From Inonotus obliquus (lineage: Eukaryota; Basidiomycota; Agaricomycetes; Hymenochaetales; Hymenochaetaceae), in NCBI GenBank assembly GCA_032164295.1, contig JAJHTX010000002.1:3472001-3536000 (forward strand): a stretch of 64,000 nucleotides of DNA, written 5' to 3'. Shown here piece by piece: positions 33,151 to 46,994 of this stretch. The notes beneath the pieces were generated by a model. That model saw only the letters and a list, made by a program, of their open reading frames with translations. It was not told the DNA's origin and did not search any database. Position 1 is the first letter of the stretch. Each line of letters starts with the position of its first letter. Position numbers and translations under genes: made by a program.

Positions 33151-33661
33151 TTCGGTATCACAGTTGAGGGTCACAGAGATTCAGAAAGACGCGCAACGAC
33201 TTTTTGAAGGTAATTCCACGTGATCAATTTCTTATTGAAAAAATGACACATTTCTTCTCTCACTTTTCTATCTGCAACCCGAGTATCTGCAACCTAAGTA
33301 CCTCTTTCAAACGTCATCCAACCAGGTCATTTTGAAAGGTGTAGCCAAAGCCATGCTTTTTTCACGTCTCAAATGTGGAAAAAGGGTATGATAGAGCGAC
33401 TAGTATCAACGCCCTGTACTTGAAAAAGGCGCTTGAATATCGGTGAACTAATCCTTACAAAAACAAAGAGGAATCATGATCTACGAGATATCGTACACGA
33501 ACTACGCTACACGACAGTGTGAGAAGACGAACACCCCTATCGTAATATCTGGCTACAGAAAAATCCACGGCAAGTTAGTGCTGCAAACCAGGACTTTTTT
33601 GCAGAGATACATAAGATGCCCTGATAAACACAAATGCGACAATGCGATGTGAGAAAATCCC
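33151..33661. other. Tandem intergenic region, OTU gene to CCT1
   Basis: 511 bp between the OTU gene stop and the CCT1 start, both minus. It should hold the CCT1 promoter. AT-rich runs occur near 33231-33260 and 33450-33480. No heat-shock element could be assigned with confidence. Confidence 0.45.
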
Positions 33662-34703
33662 TCAGAAAACGGCTTTTAGCTGCTGAACGAAAGTTTTCGG
33701 CCTCAATGAATTATAGTGCTATCGTATTGCGTCAGTAGGTAAGATGCGTGAGGAAAACCAAGAGAAACCTACTTCTCCAAGTCCATACATGCGCCGATGA
33801 TAACTTATACGGACGACACGCTTCTCATCCGGCGGAGCACCATGTTGACCACTGGGATCATGTACGACGATGCTCGGGATTCCAGACTGCACGACATGGA
33901 TCGGTATATTATACGCTCGACTTAGTGCAAGGATCTCTGGCTCGCCACCCCAAACGCCCGAGTCACGAACATTCTCGCAATAGCGATGGAACTGTAGAGG
34001 GTTCATCAAGCCCGCGCTACCTGCACCAACACCATCCTCGCCTTCAATACTAGGTAAGAAAGGGAGGAAATCATCTGGATGTGAAAGCATATAGGCCGCG
34101 GCTGCAGCGCGTGTCGTCATATAATTTGCGAAATCCGTCGGAAGAATCCTCAGGATGCATAATTGGTCTGCGACGGCAGCATATAGACAATGTCCATCCG
34201 GGTTGATCTAGCATGCGAGAGCTGAGAGAAAGGTTATCACGGATACCCAACTGGTAAACCCACCTCGTACATAATCAACCCTAAATCATCACAAACCGCC
34301 TTGATAACCTTTTCCTCCTGACGAGCCTCCATCTCCAACCTAGCATCAGCTTCCTTATCGTCATTGGTGTATCGTGCAGCTTGTTCTGCAGCCCTACGAA
34401 GCTGCTTGGTCATAACGGTCATAAGCCTCGATTTCTTGCGTAGCTTCATAGTAGACAGAAGCGAACCTTGCGGGCTTCGAAACGAGCTCTACCGTCCTTC
34501 TTTCCAGTAGCGGAAGCCTCGATTTCGTCGGCTTTGTTGGACTGGACTTGTTGGACGACTGTGGCGGCTACTTCCTGAGAAGCATTGCCCCCGTCGATCT
34601 GTGCCATCAAATCGTCGAGCAGCTCGTCGTCCTCGAGTGCCGCTGGTGCCAGATTCTCTGACATGGTTTGCGCAGGTTTTGATTTCTTTTTCTTGGAGCC
34701 CAT
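33662..34703 (-). CDS. OTU2: OTU-domain deubiquitinase (Otu2/OTUD6-like)
   Basis: Four exons on the minus strand: 34703..34467, 34404..34264, 34207..33773 and 33718..33662; 289 aa. Otu2/OTUD6 cysteine proteases remove ubiquitin from ribosomal proteins and translation factors. The N-terminus starts MGSKKKKSK, then an acidic helix (LEDDELLDDLMAQI) and a charged coiled stretch. The OTU domain has the catalytic Cys133 in NPDGHCLYAAVADQL, the middle GGEPEILALSRAYNIPIHV, and the catalytic His272 in EHYNSL after ISYHRRMYGLG. The last intron (33719-33772) splits this motif exactly and was placed by it. A second in-frame ATG 54 nt upstream (34757) would add 18 residues; I chose the later one because fungal homologues begin with a Lys-rich head. 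Confidence 0.92.
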
Positions 34704-34922
34704 GAGGAACAAATGCGACAGAAGCAGCCGAGTTTTCTCTACTCCGTTAAAAGTCATCCACCACCGAATCGCTCCGTTTCTGGAGTTGGACTACCCGACG
34801 TCATCCCTGATTAGTCAGACGCATACAATTCTATATTTACTATTTGGACCCCACACACAGTCAGCTGCTTCAATCTCATTCCCGTACGTCGACGAGGTTC
34901 CTCCCGACGAGACTTAGTTGAC
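34704..34922. promoter_or_regulatory. Shared divergent promoter, OTU2 / aldo-keto reductase
   Basis: 219 bp between divergent starts must serve both genes. Assignment is by layout only. Confidence 0.55.
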
Positions 34923-36388
<1,466 letters not shown>

Positions 36389-36563
36389 AGTGGTTTTATT
36401 CGACTCGCAAACGGCAAAATCGCCATGTACTTTTTAGTTTTGTGACTTGTGTATTGCTATATACAATGCAGCCCCTTTAATTCTAATCGCATACCAACCC
36501 CGTCTAGACCATACTATCCTACACCCCTACACCTCTCCGCCTCCCAGTCCCTCCTGAAAACAA

Positions 36564-37402
36564 TCAAAATGACTTTCCAGTCTTCTCAAGACTCCACAAC
36601 CCATCTCCAAGATACGTCTTAACCACAACCCCAATATCCTTATTAACCGCTTTAATCTTCTCCGTATCCATTTTCAAAAACCCGATTCCAGCAGCATGGA
36701 TTTTGCCTTCGCAGAAAATTGCGACTGCTCTACCTTCTGGGAGGGGGGAGTCTGAAGGGGGGAGGTAGCCTCCTGCGGATGTTAGACCTCTGCACATCAT
36801 GTTTGCGCCTGCTAGGAGATGACGGATTGCGCCTCGGTCGATTTGGACGCGGGGGAGGATCGTTGGGTCTATTGAGGAACGGGAAGGGGAGAGGTATGTT
36901 CAATGTTGAGAGAACTTGGGGTTGGGAAAAGAGACGTACATTTGTGTACCAATCGTAATGTAGGATACAACTGTTCGTCGTACTGTTGAAAGAACAACGG
37001 CTCTCCATTCAACGAATAAACCGATATATTATCTTTACTACCTTCGCCAGATATCTCATCAGCAAGATCTCATATGTGCATACACACACCACACACCACA
37101 CACCGCACACTGCACATCCAACGTCTCAGAAAGAAGAGGACTCACCATTTCACAAGCGTCAACTGTTCCTTCTTAGGCCAAATCTCTTCCAACTTCTCAT
37201 CTTCAATAGTAAGCACTTCAAGTAGCTGTGGTCGAATGACTTTTCGCGCTATGGATGTTTTGACGGCTGTTTGACTTGAAATATCGCTTTGTGTAAATCT
37301 ATTTGATTGTTTTGTTTGTTTGGAGGGATGGAGGGAGGGATAATGTCAGTGTTATGTGCGGATGGATGAGATTTGTGAGTTGCTTAGATACTTTTTGAAC
37401 AT
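36564..37402 (-). CDS. TMA20: Translation factor Tma20 / MCT-1 (PUA domain)
   Basis: Four exons on the minus strand: 37402..37392, 37298..37146, 37037..36940 and 36868..36564; 188 aa against 181 in both human and yeast. Tma20/MCT-1 pairs with Tma22/DENR to recycle 40S subunits and help re-initiation. The opening MFKKFTQSDISSQTAVKTS, the split WPKKEQLTLVKC, then NISVYSLNGEPLFFQQYDE and YPTLRLVHK match the N-terminal domain. The PUA domain follows with DRGAIRHLLAGANMMCRGLTS, GYLPPSD, AVAIFCEGKIHAAGIG and a YLGDGLW end. The first exon is only 11 nt, completing MFKK. The third acceptor was chosen because it restores Cys in VKC and avoids a stop. Confidence 0.93.
37079..37113 (+). repeat. CA-rich simple repeat inside a TMA20 intron
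   Basis: Alternating C and A (CACACACCACACACC...) lies within the intron 37038-37145 of TMA20, in the pre-mRNA as GT-rich sequence. This probably explains why that intron is longer than most here. Confidence 0.8.
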
Positions 37403-39797
37403 TGTTCTGAGAAGGTAGGGTCGTCGATTGGAGAGAAAATGAGAAGGTGAAGGTGAATGATTATTCAAGATACTAGATAGTCGATTTCACGAGAGTGATT
37501 AGATCATAGATGCGGTGATCTCCACGTGATGCGACGCGGTCGGTGCGTTTTCAGACTCCGATTCCTCCCAGTCTCCAGTCTCTCGTCCGAACGCCGCTTG
37601 TGTTTAGATGATCGATCATACTTAGAAGGCAACGATAACAATTCAGATAAACCATCTTTTATTAGGAGTGATACTCTAAATAAGCAACAAGGATCAATAT
37701 AATTTCTTTTCGACTTGGTGTCGTTGTACAAATTACAATGTGGCGTTTCATAGTATTTATAGACGATACGGCACGGATAGCCATCGATTCCTGATAGCTA
37801 TCCCACGTTAGATACGCGGGGACGCGCGACGAGAATTGATTGCTTACACGCGTACAACAGCATGGATTGGTGGTCATAGTCGGTGAGGCTCGGGAGGATG
37901 AAGAGATCCGAAACCGTATCACTGTATCATTATGAGCCTGGGAGGGAACGAGAACTTTCTATAGACCATATACCCCCTATCGCTAAATAAATGAGACCCA
38001 ACTACAACTCAATTCAATCTATCTGAAATGAGATGGGACCGAGTGAAATTAATGAAACCGGATGGTGTGGGATGACACTAGATTTCGAAGGAATGAACTT
38101 CTCCCGTTTGTCTGGATTCAATCGTAGATGTGTGGTGCTATCCCTTTGTGAGATTGGGAAGGCTTGGTGAGACGTAAGATGGGGAGTGGTGAGACGAATC
38201 CAGCCCCGCGTCGAGTGAGGTGTTGACTGTGACAGAAGGTCCAATACCGCAACGGCCGAAGGAGGAAATTGGGTCGGGATCTGATACTCTCGCAGTAATC
38301 GAGAGGTGGTATCAGAAAAGATAAGAGCGAATTGAAGTTGTTATTCTCATGATGTCATGAACACAAAGGATAGTAACGTGTCGAAGCTTCCACAATCTAT
38401 ACTTCCGCCCCCAGCGGAGGTGGTGAGGAGCGTCGAGCGCTTATGTGTCCTATGCACCTAGATCATAAAGCCTGTGCAACTTGCGCAAATATTTGCTCAA
38501 GTCGCGCATCCGGGCCGAGTGGAGGACACGAAGAGACACGTAGTGGGTATTCCTGGAGTATGAATGAACGGCAGTCGAGGACTTGAGCGTGGATACGACG
38601 TCTGTGTTTGGTTTATCGACGCTCCGAGACTAGAGTTAGTCACGAGGCTATTCTTCTTGCGGAGATTGTGAGTTTGTTGAATCTTGCCAAGTTTGTTAGT
38701 CCACTATTGTATATGGAACTGGCGTTGTATTGAAGAGTTGAGACTACCCGATGTAGGATGCGATTTTCCGATGTGTACAGATCATGATGCACATATGTAT
38801 ACAGCACGGCCTCTGGCGGGAATTGAACCTTGCAGTGGGACAGCATTTTCATCGGAAGGACGGAAAGATCCAGACATTGATGATGATGGAATGCGTCCGA
38901 AGCCAGTCAAGTCCATCACTCGACGTCGGCGCGGCGGAACGGGAAACGGGTCATCCACTCCGTTTGCTGTACAAGCCCCGATAGGGCTTCTCTGCTTCTG
39001 GTTCGTGCCAATAGGTTACGAAGAGAGGAAGTGCGAGAACTGTGAGAACCGCAATAAATCCATCCAGAGGCTGCGTATGGGAACGCATGTTTAGTTGCAT
39101 GTGGCCTCTGTGCCACGGAACGAGCCAGAGACTCGAGTAAACTTGCTCGCAGCATGTCATGGAACTGCGTCGATTCTGCGGACGTGTGTCAAGGCAACCG
39201 CGATCAAGCCACCCACCCGAAGACTGACAAGATTGCGAACAAGGGTAGCCCACAATGCTTGTAAAGGAAGAGGATGATAAAAATTTAGGCCCGGAAGAAG
39301 GGAACGAGGGTGACTCGGAAGGTGATTCCAGTGCGGTAGCGAAGAGCATCGACTCATTCCTGTGCAGGCATCGTCCTAATTTTAATCTCGGGATTTCAAA
39401 TGTAAAAAAATTGGTGAGAAACATGGAATTTATACGCGAGGGATGTGCAATGAAGGCGTTGTCGAGAGTGCTAGCTAGGGAATGAGCCACGGAAAGTAGG
39501 GCCACGGGACAGGAGGTGGGGAATTAAAATGTGGAAATTCTCTATAGAATGGAGTGGTGGACGAAGATATCAGAAGGCGCGCGCGTCCCTGACTAGTTCA
39601 TCTACGCGTCTTGCCATTTGACTCACTTGCTCTCAACCACCATCTACTGCACCGCTAGGGTAGAGCAACACCATTGAGTCACTGCCCTCCTCATCGTCGT
39701 CCACGTATTTAGTCTTCTTCTCGTCGCCATCTCCCTCTTGTCTTTCCATCACGTCGTCCACTACTAACCTGTCTCGCTTTGGGCGCTCTCATCTATT
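37403..39797. other. Gene-poor divergent region between TMA20 and the Bcs1-like gene
   Basis: 2.4 kb holding both promoters. A minus frame (38951-39505) and a plus frame (39255-39485) overlap but neither has a supported start, splice pattern or family match. A pyrimidine-rich leader precedes the Bcs1-like start (about 39690-39790). No gene called. Confidence 0.45.
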
Positions 39798-42228
39798 ATG
39801 GACGCCTTGAAATCTCTTGTATCCCCGCTCGTCGGCTCAGTGGCTGGCAACAGCGTCGTGGATGGCATGAAGCTCGTCGTCCTCGGTGGTGCAGTTGAGA
39901 CTGCTCGCCGCGTATCTGGCTCTGCCTGGTAGGTTCACTTTTGCGACTTGACGCCGCAACTCTCTCACGCTTTCCATCCTCTCCTCCCAGGTCATCCTTC
40001 GTCAATTGTATGTATTTCACGAACGAGAATCTCGTAGCTTAGCCATTCTTACTCGTGTACAGCGTTCTTCCTAACTGCTCATTTCTCTGAGGAGGATTAC
40101 CCCTATGACTGGCTCATGCTGTGGCTATCTAAGCGCCCCGAATGGCAGCGTTCCCGTGAGTTTGAGACGACGACTCGCACCGTGTCTCCGGGGATGATGT
40201 CAGGATCCCTCGGTGATAATTCGTTCGGCGATGATGACTACGAGGGTGGTAGCGAGCCGGCGGAATCAGAGGATCTCTCTCCTGGCATGGCAAAGACACG
40301 AGTCGTCTTCCAACCGACGTTTGACAGCACACATACCATTTACTACCGTGGGCACTGGTTACGTGTGCGGAGGTCGAGAAACAAGGATAGTGATCTCGAA
40401 GTCCTCTCCATTAGGTGAGAAAAGCTCTCTCATCGGAACACGCTTCCGGTCTCCCGGACAGCGCATGCCAAAGCGCCCCGTACCTGCACTTGTTTATGCT
40501 CACAGCGCTGACTAATACTTACAGTGTCGTAGCACGTAACAACAATATCCTAAAGCAGCTCGTACTGCAGGCGAAGCGTGAATACGAGGTGGAAGCCGTG
40601 CATCGCATACAGATTTACTTTGCCGACGCGCATGGGTCGTGGCGCTGGACGGACTCACGGCACAAGCGTCCCATGGAATCCATCGTCTTGGAACCGGGTG
40701 TGAAGGAGATGCTCCTTTCGGACACTCGTGACTTTTTGAGATCAGAGAAGGTGGGTTTAGTATCCTAGGATATCGAAGCACGCGGAATTTGCTGAATTTG
40801 TATGTCCATTTCAACAGTGGTATGCAGACCGTGGAATTCCCTTCAGGAGAGGGTACCTTCTGCATGGTGTTCCAGGGTCGGGCAAATCCTCCTTGATTCA
40901 TGCCATTGCCGGTGCTCTTATGCTCGATATCTATGTCGTTTCTCTTTCGTCGTCGTGGATGAATGACTCAACTTTGACTACACTAATGGGTCGCGTTCCA
41001 GCACGGTGTATCGTTCTTCTGGAAGATCTTGACGCGGCGTTCACACGCTCAACGTCTCGTGATTCCGCTTCTACCGGCGCCCCCAGCAGGAAGCGCGCAA
41101 CACACTCATCGGACAAGAAGGATGACTCCGACGATGAAGACAGTGACGACGAGAATGGCAAGAATAAGAAGAAGAACAAGAAGGATGACTCACTCACTGA
41201 TGTGAACACGCTATCACTCTCAGGATTGCTCAACGCACTAGATGGCGTCGCCGCGTCGGAGGGTCGAATTCTGTTCGCTACAACGAATCACCTTGAGAGG
41301 CTGGACCCGGCTCTCTCCAGGCCAGGACGTATGGATGTCTGGATAGAATTCAAGAATGCAAGTCCATGGCAGGCCGAGGCTCTGTTCCGCAACTTCTTCC
41401 CGTGTGCCGAAGACGAAGCGGAACCTATTATTGAGCGCGAGGGTGACCTGGATGGCATCAGTCTGCCGAGCGTGCCCGGCACGCCTACGACGACTGCATC
41501 GTCAGGCTCAGGGTCACTTTCCGATATTTCGGCGTTCTCGATGAATTCTTCATCCAGCAGCGCATCATCAACGGGTACGCCGGCAACGAAGCCTGGGACT
41601 CCTTCGCCCCCTCGTACGGGCTTTGGTTCGCAGAACACTGCGTATCTTCCCCCGCCGCCTGACCCGGAGATCGCCTCAGCCTCTCACTCGGCTCGTCCAC
41701 TTGATAGGGCGACATTGAGTCGTCTTGCCCAGGAGTTCGCTGATTCAATCCCTAAGGATGAATTCAGTGTTGCTGCATTGCAGGGCTGTAAGTGATTTGT
41801 TTGATGTCCCCCGAGCTGGGGCTTATAGCTATTTTAGATCTACTCAAGAACAAGTCACGACCTGAGGCCGCTGCTGCAGGAGCTAGGGCGTGGGTGCTGT
41901 CTGAGAGAGAATTGCGTGAACGCCTACAGAGAGAACGTGAGGCGAAGGAGTTAAAAGAAAAACTTGAGGTAAGTTTCCCTTATCGGTCGTGCTCACGTTT
42001 TCAGTGAGCTGATACTAATATGATTTCACATTTTAGAGAGAGCAACGTAGGAAGGATATTCGAGAAAGGCGCGAGCGTGAAGCCAGGGAGAAAATTGAGA
42101 AAGATCGTAAAGAGAAGGAGGAGAGGGAAAGGAAGGAGAAAGAAGAGAAGGAGAAAGAAGAGAGTGAAAAGGCGAATAACACGTCGTTGACGACCTCTGA
42201 AGACGACCACGAAGAAAGCAAAGACTGA
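39798..42228 (+). CDS. Bcs1-like mitochondrial-type AAA ATPase with large inserts
   Basis: Seven exons: 39798..39928, 39991..40007, 40063..40414, 40525..40750, 40818..41787, 41838..41968 and 42037..42228; 672 aa, much longer than Bcs1 itself (about 420-460). Bcs1 moves the folded Rieske protein across the mitochondrial inner membrane. The N-terminal Bcs1 domain is present (DWLMLWLSKRPEW, YYRGHWLRVRR, DTRDFLRSEKWYADRGIPFRRG). The AAA core has Walker A GVPGSGKS (259-266), Walker B IVLLEDLD (307-314), and FATTNHLERLDPALSRPGRMD. Inserted after Walker B is a Ser/Asp/Lys-rich block (DDSDDEDSDDENG then KKKNKK); a second Ser/Pro-rich insert lies after the arginine finger. The C-terminus is a long Arg/Glu/Lys helix. 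Many fungi have such Bcs1 paralogues of unknown role. The N-terminal region may hold a membrane segment. Confidence 0.87.
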
Positions 42229-42772
42229 AACGAGAAGACTGCTCATGACCTGACGGAACATTGAGGCTAACCGCCTATTTATCCTAACAGACCACCTAGA
42301 TGGCGACCCAGAAAAGAGACGACGGTTTTGGACATTTAGCATTTACCGTCGTCCTCGGGAGCCCACAAACTCATCAAGATTCACAAAATTTTCAAACCTC
42401 AAGCATCGCACCATTAAGAGCATGCAGGCTTATTTCAATCACTCCCCGCATCGGCATTCTTCATCTGTGACTCTGGATCTAATTGTCTGTATACTATCGA
42501 TTTTTCCTGTTCTGCATGACATCAGGTCATCCCGTGTCTCAATTTTCTCATCATGCTATCGTGTATAGTTCATACTTTCTTGCTGCCTTTGGTGTTCATA
42601 ACCTGTTTCCGTGTTTGTTGCTAGCTTGATGTGTCTATAATTCACCCACCGTTTTTGAGGTGAAGGTTTAGGTTTTGTCCGTCTCAACTGTGCGCGATTC
42701 AAACTCCGCAACTACAACTGCAACCAACACAACCGACACAGTCACCTTTACTCTGATTGTTCGACACGACAG
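42229..42772. other. Intergenic region, Bcs1-like to F-box-like gene
   Basis: 544 bp between two plus-strand genes, holding one 3' UTR and one promoter. T-rich stretches lie at 42560-42660. Nothing else recognised. Confidence 0.45.
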
Positions 42773-44371
42773 ATGATTGAAAACACTAAGCCGGGTCAGT
42801 CAAGGTCGGTGATGATGGGCCTTGATCCAGCAGTCGTTGAGTTACTGGAAGGCGTAGCTTTTCGCCTGAAGGCCGCAGGGTCCGCAAGTGATGTCGGTGA
42901 AGCTGATCCGTGAGTGCCACTTAAGCTTGATCATCATTTGATCATTGAAAATGGATTAATTTAACACATCCGAAGGTGGCAAATTCGCGAGGGATATCCG
43001 GGAGCCAATCTATCCATGGTTCGGGAAGGTATCCAAAACCTTCAGAAGATTATGGTGGTAGCCACGGAGATTGCAGCTGCCGCAGAAGAGTATATGCGAA
43101 TTGTGAAGGAAAGGCTTATGGGGATTGGATTATTCTCCCTTCCTGTCGAACTCCTTCAGGACATATTGCATCGTTCTTTGATTGGGGACTCAAAGGCGGA
43201 ACCGAATGCTGGAGTCGATATAAGGCGTGTTTTGGCGCTTCAGTCTGTTTCTCGCTATTTTCGGAATGTCGTTCAGTCTACCCCAGGATTCTGGACGTCT
43301 GCTAGTTCCGAGAACGTCCCTCTTCTCGAGCTGCAGCTCGAAAGGAGTAAAGGCCTTGGGTTAAACTTGGAACTGGTCGCATCGGATCTCCTTGATTCGA
43401 AGCTACATGATATTATCACTACCCATTCCTCGCGGTGGCAGACTCTGGTATTGCGGATGCAGGATTCGGATTTAGGTGGAGCCATACAAGAAAAGGTCTC
43501 ATCATTAACCTTGGAAAAGCTCACGTCGTTCGACCTTCACGTCAGAAGCTCTCCGAGCGTTCATCGTACGGGCAACAGTTTGAAATTCGACTTCATTCGT
43601 ACTCCAGAGCTCACACGACTATGTCTATTCGATTGCCAACCTCATACTGTTGCAGCGAATTTAACGGAATTCAGTTTCTCATTCGAACGCTACGCAGCTT
43701 GGTCTGGATGCGACCTTGTATTGTTCATCGCTTCCCAGAAAGCTCTCAGGAAATTGGTTTTTCGTGTTAATTCTCCACCGAACGACTCCGAAGGACAAAT
43801 CGAAAGACTAGTCGAATATTTGGCCCCGGCTTGTGATAGAAACATGTTCGTCATTCTCAAGCTCAGTGCGTGGTCTTACACAGCGGCAATGGTCCCGCTC
43901 TGGTCAGCAATTAGTTCCTTTGGAGTTGCTACACTGGAGTTGGATTTCACGGCCATGGGCTCCAATTTGCAGACCCAATCTCTCCGAAAAGCATTGTATT
44001 ATTCGCACGGCACTCCTGGACTCGAGACCCTGATTATCTCTTTCCCCTCATTCTTGTCAACCTTTCGCATAATGTTTGAAGATTATTTTGACGAGAAGCT
44101 GGAGTTCCCATCTTCCTTGCGAATTATCCTGATTCGTAATTCGCGCTACGGAGCAATGGACATCATATTTGGAAGGCTCGCTCGTCTGATGGCGCGTCAG
44201 GAGGCAATTGGTTCTCCTCATCCGGTGGAAGTCATATTCTCTGGGGAAGTTCTTCCAGATGATGAGGTTACTCCTGAAGTGCTGGCACGCAAGGTGGATT
44301 ATTCTCACGCGAGAGGTGCCGATTTCCCTCCCTCGAGTGTTCTTTTCTCTAATGTGTGGAAGTTGGTTTGA
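42773..44371 (+). CDS. F-box-like protein
   Basis: Two exons, 42773..42909 and 42976..44371, joining to 510 aa. After an N-terminal helical part (about 1-120) comes LFSLPVELLQDILHRSL, then RVLALQSVSRYFRNVVQSTPGFWTS, the usual order of a basidiomycete F-box: Leu-Pro-x-Glu-Leu-Leu, a helix, and a W near the end. The rest has leucine-rich-like strands and helices (LTRLCLFDC, FGVATLELDF, TPGLETLIISFP) typical of the large mushroom F-box families. F-box proteins act as substrate receptors of SCF ubiquitin ligases; the target cannot be read. These families expand and diverge quickly. The first exon is short and its ATG is the first in frame. Confidence 0.82.
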
Positions 44372-44668
44372 GTTTCATTATCTTCTGAGGTATATCGCAT
44401 GATCCCGAATCTAAGAATCCATGTCTTGTTTATAGTTCTCGGGCGAAACCAGGAGTTTTCTCTCTTTTGGTTCTTGAACTTCTTGCCTTCATGAGTAGTA
44501 TTTTGGTCATAAACTTCTGCCTCCTTTTAGTTGTCTATGTAGAATCGTCGAGTTGGAATAAATGATTTTTAATTTTCGGATATCGGACGATGCCGATTCA
44601 AAAAATGTGAAATCCGACGTCGATCATTCGTTGTTTGCGCCTCTACCTTTCCTTCGACGGTGTCTCTA

Positions 44669-46994
44669 ATGTTGCGCCAAACTTCACGTACGGTTGTCAC
44701 ACAAAAGACAACATACGCACGTTCCATCGCACGTAGAAAAGCGCGGATACATACGAGCTCTTCAAGTGCTTATGGGTCTCGAAGTGAATTCAGCCGCTTT
44801 GACATCCGACTCCCTTTAGCTGGATTTGCTGGAAGTGTTACTGCAGCTGCTTTGGTTTATTCGTATGCGAAAGTGAAGCCTACTGTACTTAATGAGGCTC
44901 CGGCTGAGGTGCAGAACTCGAAGAAGGAGGAGGTTGGGGCTAAGTCGGTGGTATGGGATGATGAGCATCTTCTTACCCTTGCTTGGGGTTCGAATAGGTA
45001 GGTTTACTTCTACAAGCCCTTTTTGTTTTAATCTTGGTTTAGTCTTTTTCTCTGACGCAGTTTTCTTCTGGTGATGAAAATAGGGATGGATTACTCTCAC
45101 CTGCTCAACCCGACGTTGAAGGGTTTAGAACTCCAACGGGTGTACCTTGGCTAAAGGATGTTGCGTTGAGGGATTTGGCGTTACATGAACGGTATGGAGT
45201 TTGTGTGGATGGTCGTGGTGACGTTTATCAGTGGAGTTTCAAGAGCAAAGGACCGGATCTAGTTCTTGCTGGAAAGGTATGTATAATATTGTTGTGTGTG
45301 CTATTATCTGACTAGATGTGGTTGTATAGGACATCATTAGTGTACAGGCAACTCCTTCACGGATATTCGCACTCTCGTCATCTGGAAGGATTTTCGTTTC
45401 CTCTTCGGATCCTCAGTCCGGAAACCAGGATCACTCGAGCGGATCAACGTGGAATCCGTTGAGCTGGGGTTCGCATGAATCAGGCAAGAACTACATCGAG
45501 CTCGCGTCGGACCAAAAACTAGGCTGGGGCGAAAAGTAAGTCGTGAGCCTCCTGTTAGCAGTAATACTCCTTCTAACATCTTTCAATCGGAAGCTTTGTA
45601 TCGATATCAGCAGGGAACGAGCATCTTCTAGCTCTCACCTCAAAAGGACGCACCTTCGCGCACCCAATGTCTAAAACAGCCAACTCGTATGGCCAACTCG
45701 GGATTCGTAAAATTTCTTTACCCAAGGATTCAAACTCTGGGTCAACGGAACGAATAACCGCGGAGCTCGTTCCAAAGGCAGTTACAGATCCTTATGCGAA
45801 TATTTCTCGAACGCAACGACTTACTGGACCTAGAACGTTGGAATCATCGGTAGAAGAATCTGCTTCATCGAAATCTGGGTCTGAGTCCGAGTGGGAAAAA
45901 CGGGACATTCGTTATTGCGATCGTTTGTTCGAAATACCTTCTTTGAAAGGGATAAAAATAGCACAAGCAGTTGCAGGGGCACGGTCTAGTTTTGTTCGTA
46001 CGGAAGTGGAAGGTAGGGTTCTTGCTTGGGGTGCAAATGAGTATGGGTAGGTTTTTTCTTTTCTTTTACAAGTGGATTGTGCCTTGCGCCGTATCGCATT
46101 GTATGGCTAGATGCGATTTGAGTTGTACTGATTTCATCGGTGGTATCAAGGCAACTCGGGCTTGGGTCTACTATGACCGTCGATACAATTACCATACCGA
46201 CGGAAGTGGTGTTTTGGAAGAGTGCTCCAGGGGGTACGAGGTCCCAATGTGTTGACATCAATACGGGTAAGTCCTTCTGTCTATGCCCATTAAATGATTG
46301 TCTGTACCAATTATCATTGATTCTTTTCTGTCTTTGTAGGTGGAGACTTGACCTTCTTCACTGTTGAGCGATTGGATGGGAGTTTTATGCCTTCGACTGA
46401 CTTGCTTGGTTGTGGTATGGGCCAGTGGGGTGGACTTGGGAATGGAATGTACACTACTTCGCAGGGGCAACCGTCGCGAGTACGAGCAGTCAGTGGATTA
46501 CTAGAATGTAAGCAGGAACTCGGATCTTCTTTCTTTACACCATCTAACGCATGCATGGTTTTACAGTCAGTGAAAAGACACAAAACCTACAACCCATCGT
46601 ACCATATGCCATGTCGATCTCTCCAACGGGACATGTGTTATTGACACTGGATACACTTGCACGAGCAGGACCTGGCGTTCCAGCAGGAGGTGGACGTGAT
46701 TTACTGGTATGGGGAGCAAATAGGGAATACCAACTTGGTAATGGGAAACGAGCAAGTCTAGCTACACCGTCAACTCTTGAGTTACCTGGACTTCCTGGTG
46801 GTGGTGGTGGTGGTGGTGACGTTGGCAAGACAAAGTCTGATGATATTGGGGAGAAGGGTCGGTTGATGTTGGTACAACGACGTGCGAGGGAAGTCAGAGA
46901 TTTGCGTGGAGGCCGGTGGAAGATGAACGTCGATGTTGAACAACGTGCTGTTGCTGGTTGGGGTTCTAGTCTTATTTACTGGAGAATCAAGTAA
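44669..46994 (+). CDS. FMP25: RCC1-repeat mitochondrial protein (Fmp25-like)
   Basis: Seven exons: 44669..44997, 45084..45276, 45330..45535, 45594..46046, 46151..46266, 46340..46507 and 46567..46994; 630 aa. The N-terminus is basic and Ser/Thr/Arg-rich with almost no acidic residues, as in a mitochondrial presequence, followed by a hydrophobic segment LPLAGFAGSVTAAALVYSYA. RCC1-type propeller repeats follow: LLTLAWGSNRDG, VSISAGNEHLLALTSKGRT with YGQLG, VEGRVLAWGANEYGQLGLG, and LLVWGANREYQLGNGKR. This fits Fmp25, a yeast inner-membrane RCC1-like protein needed for complex III assembly. A Gly run encoded by GGT repeats occurs near 46797. The end AVAGWGSSLIYWRI closes the propeller. Function in this organism is inferred from family. 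Confidence 0.88.

Noticed and set aside
39255..39485. 76-codon acidic plus frame
   Set aside because: No splice continuation or family match; the composition is plausible but the context gives no support.
38951..39505. 184-codon open frame on the minus strand
   Set aside because: It has no ATG at its start, overlaps equally open frames on the other strand, and matches no family I know. Kept only as an observation.
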